Below, piece after piece: positions 1 to 7,396 of a DNA stretch of 26,263 nucleotides; the stretch's first letter is position 1, and each line of letters opens with the position of its first letter. Source of the DNA: Brumimicrobium sp041655765 (GTDB taxonomy: Bacteria; Bacteroidota; Bacteroidia; Flavobacteriales_D; Crocinitomicaceae); the NCBI GenBank assembly GCA_041655765.1, contig JBBAEU010000029.1:1-26263 (forward strand), given 5' to 3'. Below the pieces are notes generated by a model, which did no database searches, was not told the origin of the DNA, and saw only the letters and a list, made by a program, of their open reading frames with translations. The position numbers and the translations under genes were made by a program.

Positions 1-480
1 AGTAATTGACCCAACTTGTACAAGTGATGGCATTGCAACAATTACTAACGTTGGAGCAGGAATAACATACAACTTTACCCCATCAGGTCCAACGGTTGAT
101 GGTGCAACGGGCGTAATTTCTAATGTAGCTGCGGGAACAAGTTATACAGTTATAGCTGAGGAAAACAGTTGTTTCTCCTCGGGAGCAACATTCCAAGTTG
201 AACCACAAATCATAACGCCAGATGAACCGATTGTGGCTGTAACGCCACCAACGTGTACAACAGACGGAAGCGGGATTATTTCAAACTATGATGGAAGTTA
301 TACATATACATTCACGCCAGCAGGACCAAGTGTTGACGCGTCAGGAAACGTAACAGGAGCAACTTTTGGAACCGCTTACGATGTAACTGCAACATTTTCT
401 GCTTTTGCAAGTTCTTGCGAATCATCTCCAGCGAACTTTACAATCGATGAAATACTACCAACGCCTACTGTTTCAGTTGT
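1..480 (+). repeat. First copy of 735-bp adhesin super-repeat (modules A and B)
   Basis: This stretch is repeated at 736-1215 with an exact offset of 735 bp (245 codons), so the reading frame is kept. It encodes modules A (to about 230) and B (about 230-460). Identity is very high except for a patch at 152-184 with 13 mismatches in 33 bases. The start lies at the window edge, so the array probably continues upstream. Confidence 0.93.
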
Positions 481-1741
481 AGAAAACGACCCGACAGACT
501 GCGGAGGGAATGGAAGTTTAGACTTTACAATTACAGACATTGCTGATGGAAGCTATACAATTAATTATAACACAACAGATAGTTGGTCTGTTACCGTAAC
601 TGGAGGAACGACAAGCGTAACAGCTGTGGCAGGAACATATTCTAACATCACAATTGAAAATCAACATGGATGTGAATCGCTTCCTGTAAGTGCGACACTT
701 ACCGATCCAAATGCACCAGATGTGCCAATAATTACAGTAATTGACCCAACTTGTACAAGTGATGGCATTGCAACAATTACTAACGTTGGAGCAGGAATAA
801 CATACAACTTTACCCCATCAGGTCCAACGGTTGATGGTGCAACGGGCGTAATTTCTAATGTAACTGCGGGAACAAGTTATACAGTTGAAGCAGAAGAAAA
901 TAATTGTGTTTCAGCAGATGCAACATTCCAAGTTGAACCACAAATCATCACACCAGATGAACCGATTGTGGCTGTAACGCCACCAACGTGTACAACAGAC
1001 GGAAGTGCGATTGTTTCAAACTATGATGGAAGTTATACATATACATTCACGCCAACAGGGCCAAGTGTTGACGCATCAGGAAACGTAACAGGAGCAACTT
1101 TTGGAACTGCTTACGATGTAACTGCAACATTTTCTGCTTTTGCAAGTTCTTGCGAATCATCTCCAGCGAACTTTACAATCGGTGGAATGCTACCAACGCC
1201 AACAGTTTCGATTGTTTCAAATTATTCTATTTGTGGAGGGTCGGAAATTGTGTTAGTAGTAAACAATCCTGATAATGCTTTAACGTACGAATGGTATTTA
1301 GCGGGTGATTATGTTGAAACAGGTTCTTCCTTGATAATTTCTAAAGCAAGCTCTGACAATGCAGGAGAATATACGGTTGTTGCTATCAACAGTGACGGTT
1401 GTGAGGAAATTGCTGTTACAGACTTGGAGGTTAAAGCATGCGAAGTTTATCCTCCGGAAGCATTTTCTCCGAATGGCGATGGTGTGAATGATTTCTTTGA
1501 AATCAAAGATTTGGAAGGTTATCCAGGTTCGGAAATGTCGATTTATAACCGTTGGGGAGCAGAAGTTTTTTATAGTGACAATTACCAAAATGATTGGGAC
1601 GGAACTTCTCAAAGCAAACTCAATATAGGCGGAAATGAATTGCCTGAAGGAACATATTACTATGTATTACGACTTGGAGGAATTAAAGGACAAGAAGGTT
1701 ATGACACAGTTAAGAAAGGATTTGTTTATTTAAGAAGGTAG
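2..1741 (+). CDS. T9SS-exported repetitive adhesin with gliding-motility-type C-terminal domain (5' truncated)
   Basis: The frame is open from base 2, so this is the last 579 residues of a longer gene; the GTG at 233 is internal, not a start. The visible part is a string of roughly 80-residue beta-rich modules with one or two cysteines each (the PTCT-DG type alternates), in the order A-B-C-A'-B', then an Ig-like module and a C-terminal domain at about 1440-1738. That domain has FSPNGDGVND, IYNRWG, WDG, LPEGTYYYVL and KGFVYLRR, the hallmarks of the type B sorting domain (TIGR04131 family) recognised by the type IX secretion system. Known members are large SprB-like surface or secreted proteins of gliding Bacteroidota. 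A cell-surface adhesin role is inferred; export by T9SS is well supported. It ends in TAG and is followed by a terminator hairpin. Confidence 0.93.
   Translation, partial: VIDPTCTSDGIATITNVGAGITYNFTPSGPTVDGATGVISNVAAGTSYTVIAEENSCFSSGATFQVEPQIITPDEPIVAVTPPTCTTDGSGIISNYDGSYTYTFTPAGPSVDASGNVTGATFGTAYDVTATFSAFASSCESSPANFTIDEILPTPTVSVVENDPTDCGGNGSLDFTITDIADGSYTINYNTTDSWSVTVTGGTTSVTAVAGTYSNITIENQHGCESLPVSATLTDPNAPDVPIITVIDPTCTSDGIATITNVGAGITYNFTPSGPTVDGATGVISNVTAGTSYTVEAEENNCVSADATFQVEPQIITPDEPIVAVTPPTCTTDGSAIVSNYDGSYTYTFTPTGPSVDASGNVTGATFGTAYDVTATFSAFASSCESSPANFTIGGMLPTPTVSIVSNYSICGGSEIVLVVNNPDNALTYEWYLAGDYVETGSSLIISKASSDNAGEYTVVAINSDGCEEIAVTDLEVKACEVYPPEAFSPNGDGVNDFFEIKDLEGYPGSEMSIYNRWGAEVFYSDNYQNDWDGTSQSKLNIGGNELPEGTYYYVLRLGGIKGQEGYDTVKKGFVYLRR
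736..1215 (+). repeat. Second copy of 735-bp adhesin super-repeat
   Basis: This is the copy of 1-480 inside the adhesin gene. Similarity fades after about 1205, where the sequence passes into the Ig-like module before the sorting domain. The 481-735 segment between the two copies encodes module C, which completes one A-B-C unit. Confidence 0.93.
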
Positions 1742-1760
1742 CAAGAATAATTAAATCAAG

Positions 1761-1799
1761 AGGTTGCGTTTTTCATAAATGCAACCTTTTTACTTTTTT
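1761..1799 (+). terminator. Rho-independent terminator of the adhesin gene
   Basis: AGGTTGC at 1761-1767 pairs perfectly with GCAACCT at 1781-1787 around a 13-base loop, and a T-rich run (1786-1799) follows. It lies 20 bases after the stop codon. Confidence 0.8.
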
Positions 1800-2058
1800 A
1801 ATAATCAAATATAAAATTGTTTAGACGTGCATTTCAATCAAATAAAACATCAAATCTAAACAATTTCAAATTTTTGATGTTAACTTTGTATATCAGTTAT
1901 TATTCGGCAGATTCAAGTCTCAAATGCGACACTACCATAATTTCTATCTATAAAGTTATAAAATATTTCTTTTGGAGATTCAAATTCAATGAATTTTAGC
2001 AGTGTTTTTATTTTTAAATGAAGTAAAAGGTACTTTTATTTAAAGAAAAACAAAGTTA
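1800..2058. other. AT-rich gene-free stretch
   Basis: I see no convincing gene here. A plus-strand frame at 1817-1999 begins with TTG and has low-complexity composition. A minus-strand frame of about 40 codons has no start codon. Neither has recognisable motifs. It may be the eroded edge of an insertion around the downstream ATPase gene, but nothing in the sequence proves that. Confidence 0.5.
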
Positions 2059-2137
2059 TTCATTTATAATGAACAATGTCATTCATTAGTAATGAATAAT
2101 GTTATATTTTAATAATGAATATCTTTATTCATTATTA
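2059..2137. promoter_or_regulatory. Three tandem inverted repeats, candidate operator
   Basis: Three inverted repeats share the core TTCATT...AATGAA: TTCATT/AATGAA at 2059-2073 (3-base spacer), ATTCATTA/TAATGAAT at 2081-2097 (1-base spacer) and TAATAATGAATA/TATTCATTATTA at 2110-2137 (4-base spacer, 12-bp arms). The last one ends 12 bases before the -7 box of the downstream ATPase gene and covers where its -33 element should be. This geometry suits a dimeric repressor. No candidate regulator lies next to it, so the binding protein is unknown. Confidence 0.6.
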
Positions 2138-2149
2138 ATGGATAATTAT

Positions 2150-2157
2150 TATATTTG
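2150..2157 (+). promoter_or_regulatory. Bacteroidota -7 promoter box (TATATTTG) for the ATPase gene
   Basis: It is an exact match to TAnnTTTG, 20 bases before the ATG at 2178. No clear TTG -33 element is present at the usual distance. Confidence 0.6.
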
Positions 2158-2177
2158 TATTGTAAAACTGAAAAAAG

Positions 2178-3383
2178 ATGTTACAACAAGCACAAATAAG
2201 TAGTGTAATAGACGCACAAAGAGAACTGTTTTTACAAAAAGATGGAAAATTATTGCGTGAAGCATTGACACAAGTTCCTGCGATAGAGAATTTTGCAACT
2301 ATTATCACAGGAATAAGGCGATGTGGAAAAAGCACTTTGTTGTTGCAAGTACTCAAAAAAAACTATGAAGACGCTTTATATTTGAATTTTGAAGACATCA
2401 GGCTTACAGGATTTGAAACCTCTGATTTTGTTCGCTTAAAAAAAGAAATAGAACAACGAAAACTAAAAGTTTTGTTTTTTGACGAAATACAATTAGTCGA
2501 AAAATGGGAAATATTTATTCATCAGCTTCTTAATGAAGGATATACGGTTTTTGTTACGGGTTCAAACGCTTCTCTCTTGAGTAAAGAAATGGGAACACAT
2601 CTTACGGGGCGTCATCTTTCTATGGAATTATTTCCGTTTTCGTTTTCAGAATATCTTTCGTATAAAAAAATCAATTCAGATGAAAAAGCACTTTCAGGCT
2701 ATCTTCAAACAGGAGGAATGCCTGAATACGTAAAAAATAATCAACCGCAAATTATAACAAATCTTATTGACGATATTGTTGTTCGGGATATTGCTGTCCG
2801 ATATGCCACACGTAATGTTGATTCGCTAAAACAATTGCTCGTTTATCTGATTTCAAATGTCGGAAGTCCTGTTTCTGCCAATAAACTTATGGGTATGTTC
2901 GGGATAAAGTCCACAACAACTATATTGGAATATTTTGCGTATTTTACAGATACTTACCTACTCGAATTTTTACCGCAATTCAGTTATTCACTGAAAGCCC
3001 AAGCCCGTAATCCTAAAAAAATATATGCAATGGACACTGGTTTTATAGATGCTGTATCGCTTTCGTTTACTGAAGATATGGGTCGAAAACTCGAGAATCT
3101 GGTTTTTTTGCACTTTCGAAGAATGTATCGGGATATTTATTTTTTCAAAGAAAAAAAAGAATGTGATTTCGTGGTTTTTGACAGAGGACAAGTACAGAAA
3201 ATCGTACAGGTTTGCTATAATCTGAACGACGAAAATTTTGACAGAGAATATAGCGGACTTTTGGAAGCAATGCAATTTTTCGACCAAAAAGAGGGTTTTA
3301 TCGTTACGTTAGACCAAAAAGACCACTTTGAAAAAGACGGATTTTCCGTTCGGGTAATTCCCGCTTTTGAGTTTGTAAAATAA
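2178..3383 (+). CDS. AAA-type ATPase with DUF4143 C-terminal region
   Basis: The 401-residue protein has a Walker A GIRRCGKST (residues 45-53), a Walker B VLFFDE (98-103), and the family motif from TGSNASLL to TGRH (about 128-145) followed by LFPFSFSEYL. This is the standard architecture of the AAA_14/DUF4143 family. The C-terminal part carries E306, ECDF (D330) and QVCYN (Q344), an arrangement like a PD-(D/E)XK nuclease fold; whether it cuts DNA is unknown. Family members are common in Bacteroidota and archaea, often as lone genes in variable regions, and their cellular role is not settled. The gene stands alone, behind a long AT-rich upstream stretch with three palindromes. The ATG at 2178 fits the promoter box at 2150. 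I infer an accessory gene that may have been acquired horizontally. Confidence 0.88.
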   Translation: MLQQAQISSVIDAQRELFLQKDGKLLREALTQVPAIENFATIITGIRRCGKSTLLLQVLKKNYEDALYLNFEDIRLTGFETSDFVRLKKEIEQRKLKVLFFDEIQLVEKWEIFIHQLLNEGYTVFVTGSNASLLSKEMGTHLTGRHLSMELFPFSFSEYLSYKKINSDEKALSGYLQTGGMPEYVKNNQPQIITNLIDDIVVRDIAVRYATRNVDSLKQLLVYLISNVGSPVSANKLMGMFGIKSTTTILEYFAYFTDTYLLEFLPQFSYSLKAQARNPKKIYAMDTGFIDAVSLSFTEDMGRKLENLVFLHFRRMYRDIYFFKEKKECDFVVFDRGQVQKIVQVCYNLNDENFDREYSGLLEAMQFFDQKEGFIVTLDQKDHFEKDGFSVRVIPAFEFVK

Positions 3384-3546
3384 CGCTTTGAAATTTTGTG
3401 CATCAAAAATATTGAGTTCAAGTTTATAAAAACACCATTTTAAGCTCAAATTCAACAAGCTTTGATGTTAAATGAACCACAAAGCACATCAATTCCTCAC
3501 TCAACAATTAAATCCCAAACGTAATCTTTAATTAACTTATATGTCC

Positions 3547-3554
3547 TATTTTTG
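3547..3554 (+). promoter_or_regulatory. -7 promoter box (TATTTTTG) for the EamA permease gene
   Basis: It is an exact TAnnTTTG match, 12 bases before the ATG at 3567. It overlaps the in-frame TTG at 3552, which argues against that TTG as the start. No TTG -33 element is evident at the expected spacing. Confidence 0.6.
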
Positions 3555-3566
3555 CCACCGTTAAAC

Positions 3567-4544
3567 ATGGAAGAACAGAGAAATATAATAAAAGGCGTTT
3601 TTTTTGTAGGTTTTGGTGCTGCAATGTATGGAATGCTGGCAACTTTTGTGAAAATAGCCTATAACGAGGGATATACAACCGCAGAAGTTACGACAGCTCA
3701 ATTCTCAATCGGGTTGATTATCCTTTTTTTAATCAACCAAATTCGAAAATTGTTCGGTAATAATCCAGTTTCAGTGAAAAAAGGCGACACTAAAAAACTC
3801 GTAATTGCTGGAACTTCTTATGGTTGTACAAGTTTGTTTTACTATTTAAGTGTTCAATATATCGACGTTTCTATCGCAATTATATTGTTGATGCAATCTG
3901 TTTGGTTGAGCGTTGTCGTAGAAGCATTCATCGATAAAAAACCACCTGAATTAAAGAAAATAATCGCTACAATAATCGTTCTGTTGGGAACGTTTTTCGC
4001 TACAAATGTGCTTCAATCTGATGTTCAACTTGATATTCGTGGATTATTTTGGGGAATGATGGCAGCGTCTTCCTATACCGCGACCATGTTTACTGCCAAT
4101 AAAATCGCCAATTATTTGCCTCCAACCCAAAAAAGTTTTATCATGCTGATTGGCGGTGCAATTGTCATATTTTTATTTCTTATTTTCTCCCAAATCGGAC
4201 CTTATTATTTTGATTCTTTTAAATCAATTTATCTAACATTTAGCGAAGATACATCAGGTATTCGTGCGTTTAATTGGAATATATTTGTCGGTTTTGGATT
4301 ATTTTTGGCTGTTTTTGGCACTGTTTTGCCTCCAATTTTCTTAAATAAAGGATTTCCGCATGCCGGATTGGGATTGGGAAGCATCGTTTCATCAATCGAA
4401 TTGCCTGTTTCTGTTATGATGGCTTTAATCTTGCTTGGAGAAAAAATCGCACCCATTCAATGGTTTGGGATTGTTTTGATTTTAGCTGCGATAATCCTAA
4501 TGAATCTCAATAAGGAACTAAAATTTCTGCTTAAAAAAGGTTAA
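3567..4544 (+). CDS. EamA/DMT-superfamily membrane permease
   Basis: The 325-residue protein is almost entirely hydrophobic helices separated by short charged loops, consistent with the ten transmembrane segments of drug/metabolite transporters. It shows two EamA halves: the first from about residue 8 to 145, the second from about 160 to 315, ending with a short lysine-rich tail. The family exports metabolites such as amino acids or nucleosides; the substrate cannot be told from sequence. The longer frame opening at TTG 3552 is rejected because that codon is part of the promoter box; the ATG at 3567 gives a normal N-terminus of MEEQRN. It stands alone, with a possible hairpin just after its stop. 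Confidence 0.85.
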   Translation: MEEQRNIIKGVFFVGFGAAMYGMLATFVKIAYNEGYTTAEVTTAQFSIGLIILFLINQIRKLFGNNPVSVKKGDTKKLVIAGTSYGCTSLFYYLSVQYIDVSIAIILLMQSVWLSVVVEAFIDKKPPELKKIIATIIVLLGTFFATNVLQSDVQLDIRGLFWGMMAASSYTATMFTANKIANYLPPTQKSFIMLIGGAIVIFLFLIFSQIGPYYFDSFKSIYLTFSEDTSGIRAFNWNIFVGFGLFLAVFGTVLPPIFLNKGFPHAGLGLGSIVSSIELPVSVMMALILLGEKIAPIQWFGIVLILAAIILMNLNKELKFLLKKG

Positions 4545-4549
4545 GAAAA

Positions 4550-4576
4550 AGTCAAAAGTGACCATGATTTTTGACT
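4550..4576. terminator. Possible hairpin terminator after the EamA gene
   Basis: AGTCAAAA at 4550-4557 pairs perfectly with TTTTGACT at 4569-4576. There is only a weak T-run afterwards, so it may be an inefficient terminator or simply a hairpin. Confidence 0.35.
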
Positions 4577-4593
4577 ATTATCAACTTTACTTC

Positions 4594-4622
4594 TTTGTTC
4601 TCAATAATTTCTCCTACATTTG
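4594..4622 (+). promoter_or_regulatory. Promoter of rnr (TTTG-17 bp-TACATTTG)
   Basis: TTTG at 4594-4597 and TACATTTG at 4615-4622 are separated by 17 bp, within the spacing reported for flavobacterial promoters. The box ends 15 bases before the ATG at 4638 and overlaps the false TTG start at 4620. Confidence 0.7.
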
Positions 4623-4637
4623 AAACAAATAAATCAA

Positions 4638-6758
4638 ATGCCCAACAAAAAAAGGAAAAAGAAAGACATTCAACAATCTGTTCGGAAATTTTTCGATGCG
4701 CAACCCGACCAAAATTATTCCACAAAAGAGGTTTGTGATGCATTGAAAATAAAAGATAAAAACCTCAGAAAAACTGTTTTAACTGTCTTGATTGACCTTA
4801 AAAATGAAGGTTTTTTGAACGAATTTCAACGTGGAACTTTTACTTTAAATCAACAATTTCAGAATACCTTTGTTGGCGTCGTTGATTCAACATCACGTGG
4901 AACGGCGTACATCGTTGTTCCAGAGCTGGAAACAGACATTTATGTGCAAGGATACAACATGGGAAATGCGTTAGATGGAGATACGGTGGAAGTTTCCATT
5001 ATTCGCCGCTCAAAACGTAAAATTGAAGGAGCAATTACAAAGGTTATTGAACGTAAAACTACACAATTTGTAGGCACTTTGGATGTTCACAAAAAGTTTG
5101 CGTTCCTGATGATTGACAGCCCGAAAATTCAAATTGATTTATTTATTCCTTTGGGCAAGTTAAAAGGCGGAAAAACAGGAGAAAAGGCTGTTGGGAGAAT
5201 TACTTCGTGGCCAAAAGATGTTGATAATCCGTACGGAGAAATCGTTGAAGTATTGGGAGAAGCAAACAGCAACAATGTTGAAATGACTTCAATCTTGGTG
5301 AAAAACGATTTTGAAATCAAGTTTCCAAAAGAAGTGGTTGAGGAAGCCAAAAATGTAACCATAGATTTAGACCAAAACGAGGTGGAAAAACGCCTCGATT
5401 GTCGAAAAAAACTCACAATTACCATCGATCCATTTAATGCAAAAGATTTTGACGATGCACTTTCATACGAAATTTTGGAAAATGGAAATACAGAAATTTG
5501 CGTTCATATCGCAGATGTAAGTCATTATGTAATTGAAGGTTCTGCGACAGACCAAGAAGCGTTGAAACGTGGAAATTCAGTTTATTTAGAAGACAGAGTG
5601 ATTCCGATGTTGCCCGAAGAATTGTCGAATTTTGCTTGTTCATTGCGACCAAATGAGGATAAATTTGCTTTTTCAGCCATTTTTGAGCTCGACCAAGAAG
5701 GAAATGTATCAAAAGAATGGTTTGGGAAAACAGTTATTCGATCGGATAGAAGAATGACATACGAAGAAGCCTTGGAAATCATTGAAGGAAAAGAAGACAA
5801 ACACCAAGAAGCTATTTTGGGATTGGATAAAATTGCCAAAACCATTCGACGAAAAAGAATCCAAAAAGGAGCGTTGGCAATTGAATCTCGTGAAGTGAGT
5901 TTTGTTCTCAATGAAGAAGGCGAACCCATTGATGTTGCTGAAAAAATCCAGAATGATGCCAATCGTTTGATTGAAGAATTTATGCTTCTCGCCAACAAAA
6001 GAGTTGCTTTATTTGTCGGGAAAGTTCCAGGAGAAAAAGGTTCTTCTAAAGAGTTTATTTATCGCTGTCACGACAAACCAGAAGTGGAAAAACTCAATAC
6101 TTTTTCTGTTTTTATCGATAAATTTGGTTACGATTTAAAATTTCAAAATATTGATAGCGTTGCGAAAAAGATAAATGCTTTTTTAGACCAAATTAAAAAT
6201 CGTCCAGAATATGAATTGATTCAATCTATGGCAATTCGTTCCATGTCGAAAGCTGATTATCGAACCGGAAATATCGGTCACTACGGATTGGCATTTGATT
6301 TTTACACACATTTCACTTCTCCAATTCGTCGTTATTCCGACTTAATGGTGCATCGGATTTTATTGGATAAATTACAAGGAAAGAACAAAAGCTACGGAAA
6401 TACGCTGAACGAAATCTGTAAGCATTTATCGGCACAAGAAAAAGCCGCTGCCGAAGCTGAAAGAGAATCAAACAAATTTTTCCAAGCAAAATACATGAAA
6501 GAACGTGTGGGTCAACAATTTACAGGAACTATTTCTGGATTAGCAGACTTTGGCGTGTTTGTTAAGATGGATGGAAATGCTTGTGAAGGAATGATTTCTT
6601 TGTCTGATTTACCAGGTGATTCGTATTATTTCGACCGAGATAAATTTCAAATTGTTGGAAGACAAACAAGGTATAAATTTAACTTTGGCGACCGAGTTTT
6701 GGTAAAAGTTATGGGCGTAAATCTAGCCAAAAAGCAAATCGATTTGAAAATTATTTAA
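4638..6758 (+). CDS. rnr: Ribonuclease R (3'-5' exoribonuclease)
   Basis: RNase R degrades structured RNA from the 3' end in mRNA and rRNA turnover. The 706-residue protein has the full RNB-family order: a lysine-rich N-terminal winged helix (to about residue 75), two cold-shock/OB domains (about 75-215), the RNB catalytic domain (about 240-570) and a C-terminal S1 domain (about 620-705, GTISGLADFGVFV). The metal-binding aspartates appear in DPFNAKDFDDA as D264, D270, D272 and D273. The family signature HIADVSHYV and the segment VYLEDRVIPMLPEELS are also present. The in-frame TTG at 4620 lies inside the promoter box, so the ATG at 4638 is chosen. It converges with apt, with 11 bases between stops. 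Confidence 0.96.
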   Translation: MPNKKRKKKDIQQSVRKFFDAQPDQNYSTKEVCDALKIKDKNLRKTVLTVLIDLKNEGFLNEFQRGTFTLNQQFQNTFVGVVDSTSRGTAYIVVPELETDIYVQGYNMGNALDGDTVEVSIIRRSKRKIEGAITKVIERKTTQFVGTLDVHKKFAFLMIDSPKIQIDLFIPLGKLKGGKTGEKAVGRITSWPKDVDNPYGEIVEVLGEANSNNVEMTSILVKNDFEIKFPKEVVEEAKNVTIDLDQNEVEKRLDCRKKLTITIDPFNAKDFDDALSYEILENGNTEICVHIADVSHYVIEGSATDQEALKRGNSVYLEDRVIPMLPEELSNFACSLRPNEDKFAFSAIFELDQEGNVSKEWFGKTVIRSDRRMTYEEALEIIEGKEDKHQEAILGLDKIAKTIRRKRIQKGALAIESREVSFVLNEEGEPIDVAEKIQNDANRLIEEFMLLANKRVALFVGKVPGEKGSSKEFIYRCHDKPEVEKLNTFSVFIDKFGYDLKFQNIDSVAKKINAFLDQIKNRPEYELIQSMAIRSMSKADYRTGNIGHYGLAFDFYTHFTSPIRRYSDLMVHRILLDKLQGKNKSYGNTLNEICKHLSAQEKAAAEAERESNKFFQAKYMKERVGQQFTGTISGLADFGVFVKMDGNACEGMISLSDLPGDSYYFDRDKFQIVGRQTRYKFNFGDRVLVKVMGVNLAKKQIDLKII

Positions 6759-6769
6759 TACATCATGGA

Positions 6770-7306
6770 TTAGTAAAGAACCAAACTCTCAATATTTTTT
6801 GATAAAACTTGTAATTTTTCTCTACCTTTTAGAAAATCCAGTTCAACCAAAAAGTTAAAACCAACAACTTCTCCCCCACATTTATTGATTAAGATAGCCG
6901 CCGCATTTGCTGAGCCTCCCGTTGCTAATAAATCGTCGTGAATCAATATTTTTTGCCCTGGCTTTATGGCATCAATGTGCATTTCTATTGTTGCTGTCCC
7001 ATATTCCAGCGAATAGTCATACGATACCTTTTTATATGGTAATTTTCCTTTTTTACGAATCAAAACAAATGGAACACCCAATCGCATGGCCAATGGAAAT
7101 CCAAATAAAAACCCACGACTTTCAACACCTGCAATTGCTTCAATCCCTTTATCCTCATAAAACTCTGCCAAGTAATTAACAATTTCACTTGAAAATTCAG
7201 CATCCAATAAAATTGGGGTAATATCCTTAAAAATAATCCCAGGTTCAGGAAAATCTGGAATATCCCGAATTACTTGTCTTAGCTTATGTTTTAGCGCATC
7301 TTCCAT
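6770..7306 (-). CDS. apt: Adenine phosphoribosyltransferase
   Basis: It salvages adenine to AMP using PRPP in the cytoplasm. The 178-residue protein begins MEDALKHKLRQVIRDIPDF and has the family segment PGIIFKDITPIL, the GVESRGFLFG loop and the PRPP-binding motif ILIHDDLLATGGSA (D-D-x-x-A-T-G-G). The frame extends upstream to a GTG at 7330, but the ATG at 7306 places the family-conserved KLRQVIRDIPDFPEPG at the usual distance from the N-terminus, so I prefer it. Standard DD and GG residues are intact. It is a single gene, convergent with rnr and divergent from the AI-2E-family gene. No clear TAnnTTTG box was found before it. Confidence 0.95.
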   Translation of the reverse strand: MEDALKHKLRQVIRDIPDFPEPGIIFKDITPILLDAEFSSEIVNYLAEFYEDKGIEAIAGVESRGFLFGFPLAMRLGVPFVLIRKKGKLPYKKVSYDYSLEYGTATIEMHIDAIKPGQKILIHDDLLATGGSANAAAILINKCGGEVVGFNFLVELDFLKGREKLQVLSKNIESLVLY

Positions 7307-7369
7307 TAAATAATCGTATTTAGCTTGCACGAATGTACAAATTTTTAATGTTTAACGATAAAAAAAGAC

Positions 7370-7377
7370 TACATTTG
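7370..7377 (+). promoter_or_regulatory. -7 promoter box (TACATTTG) for the AI-2E-family gene
   Basis: It is an exact TAnnTTTG match, 19 bases before the ATG at 7397. The same octamer is used before rnr. Confidence 0.6.
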
Positions 7378-7396
7378 AAAAACAGATTATCAACGT

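Noticed and set aside
1817..1999. 60-codon plus-strand reading frame in the gap after the adhesin
   Set aside because: It begins with TTG, has no promoter box or ribosome site, is of low complexity and matches no family that I recognise.
1914..2030. Minus-strand frame of about 40 codons with a protein-like composition (...FIEFESPKEIFYNF...)
   Set aside because: It has no start codon and no recognisable family; it could be a gene remnant, but I cannot support it.
2178..3383. Toxin-antitoxin or restriction-modification system around the ATPase
   Set aside because: No partner gene is found on either side; the neighbours are an adhesin and a metabolite permease.
3402..3466. Nested inverted repeats CATCAAA/TTTGATG and TTGAG/CTCAA after the ATPase gene
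   Set aside because: The loop is large, arms are short and no T-run follows, so I would not call it a terminator.
7307..7330. GTG start of apt at 7330
   Set aside because: The ATG at 7306 gives the N-terminal length typical of the family; the extra eight residues are not conserved, as far as I can judge.
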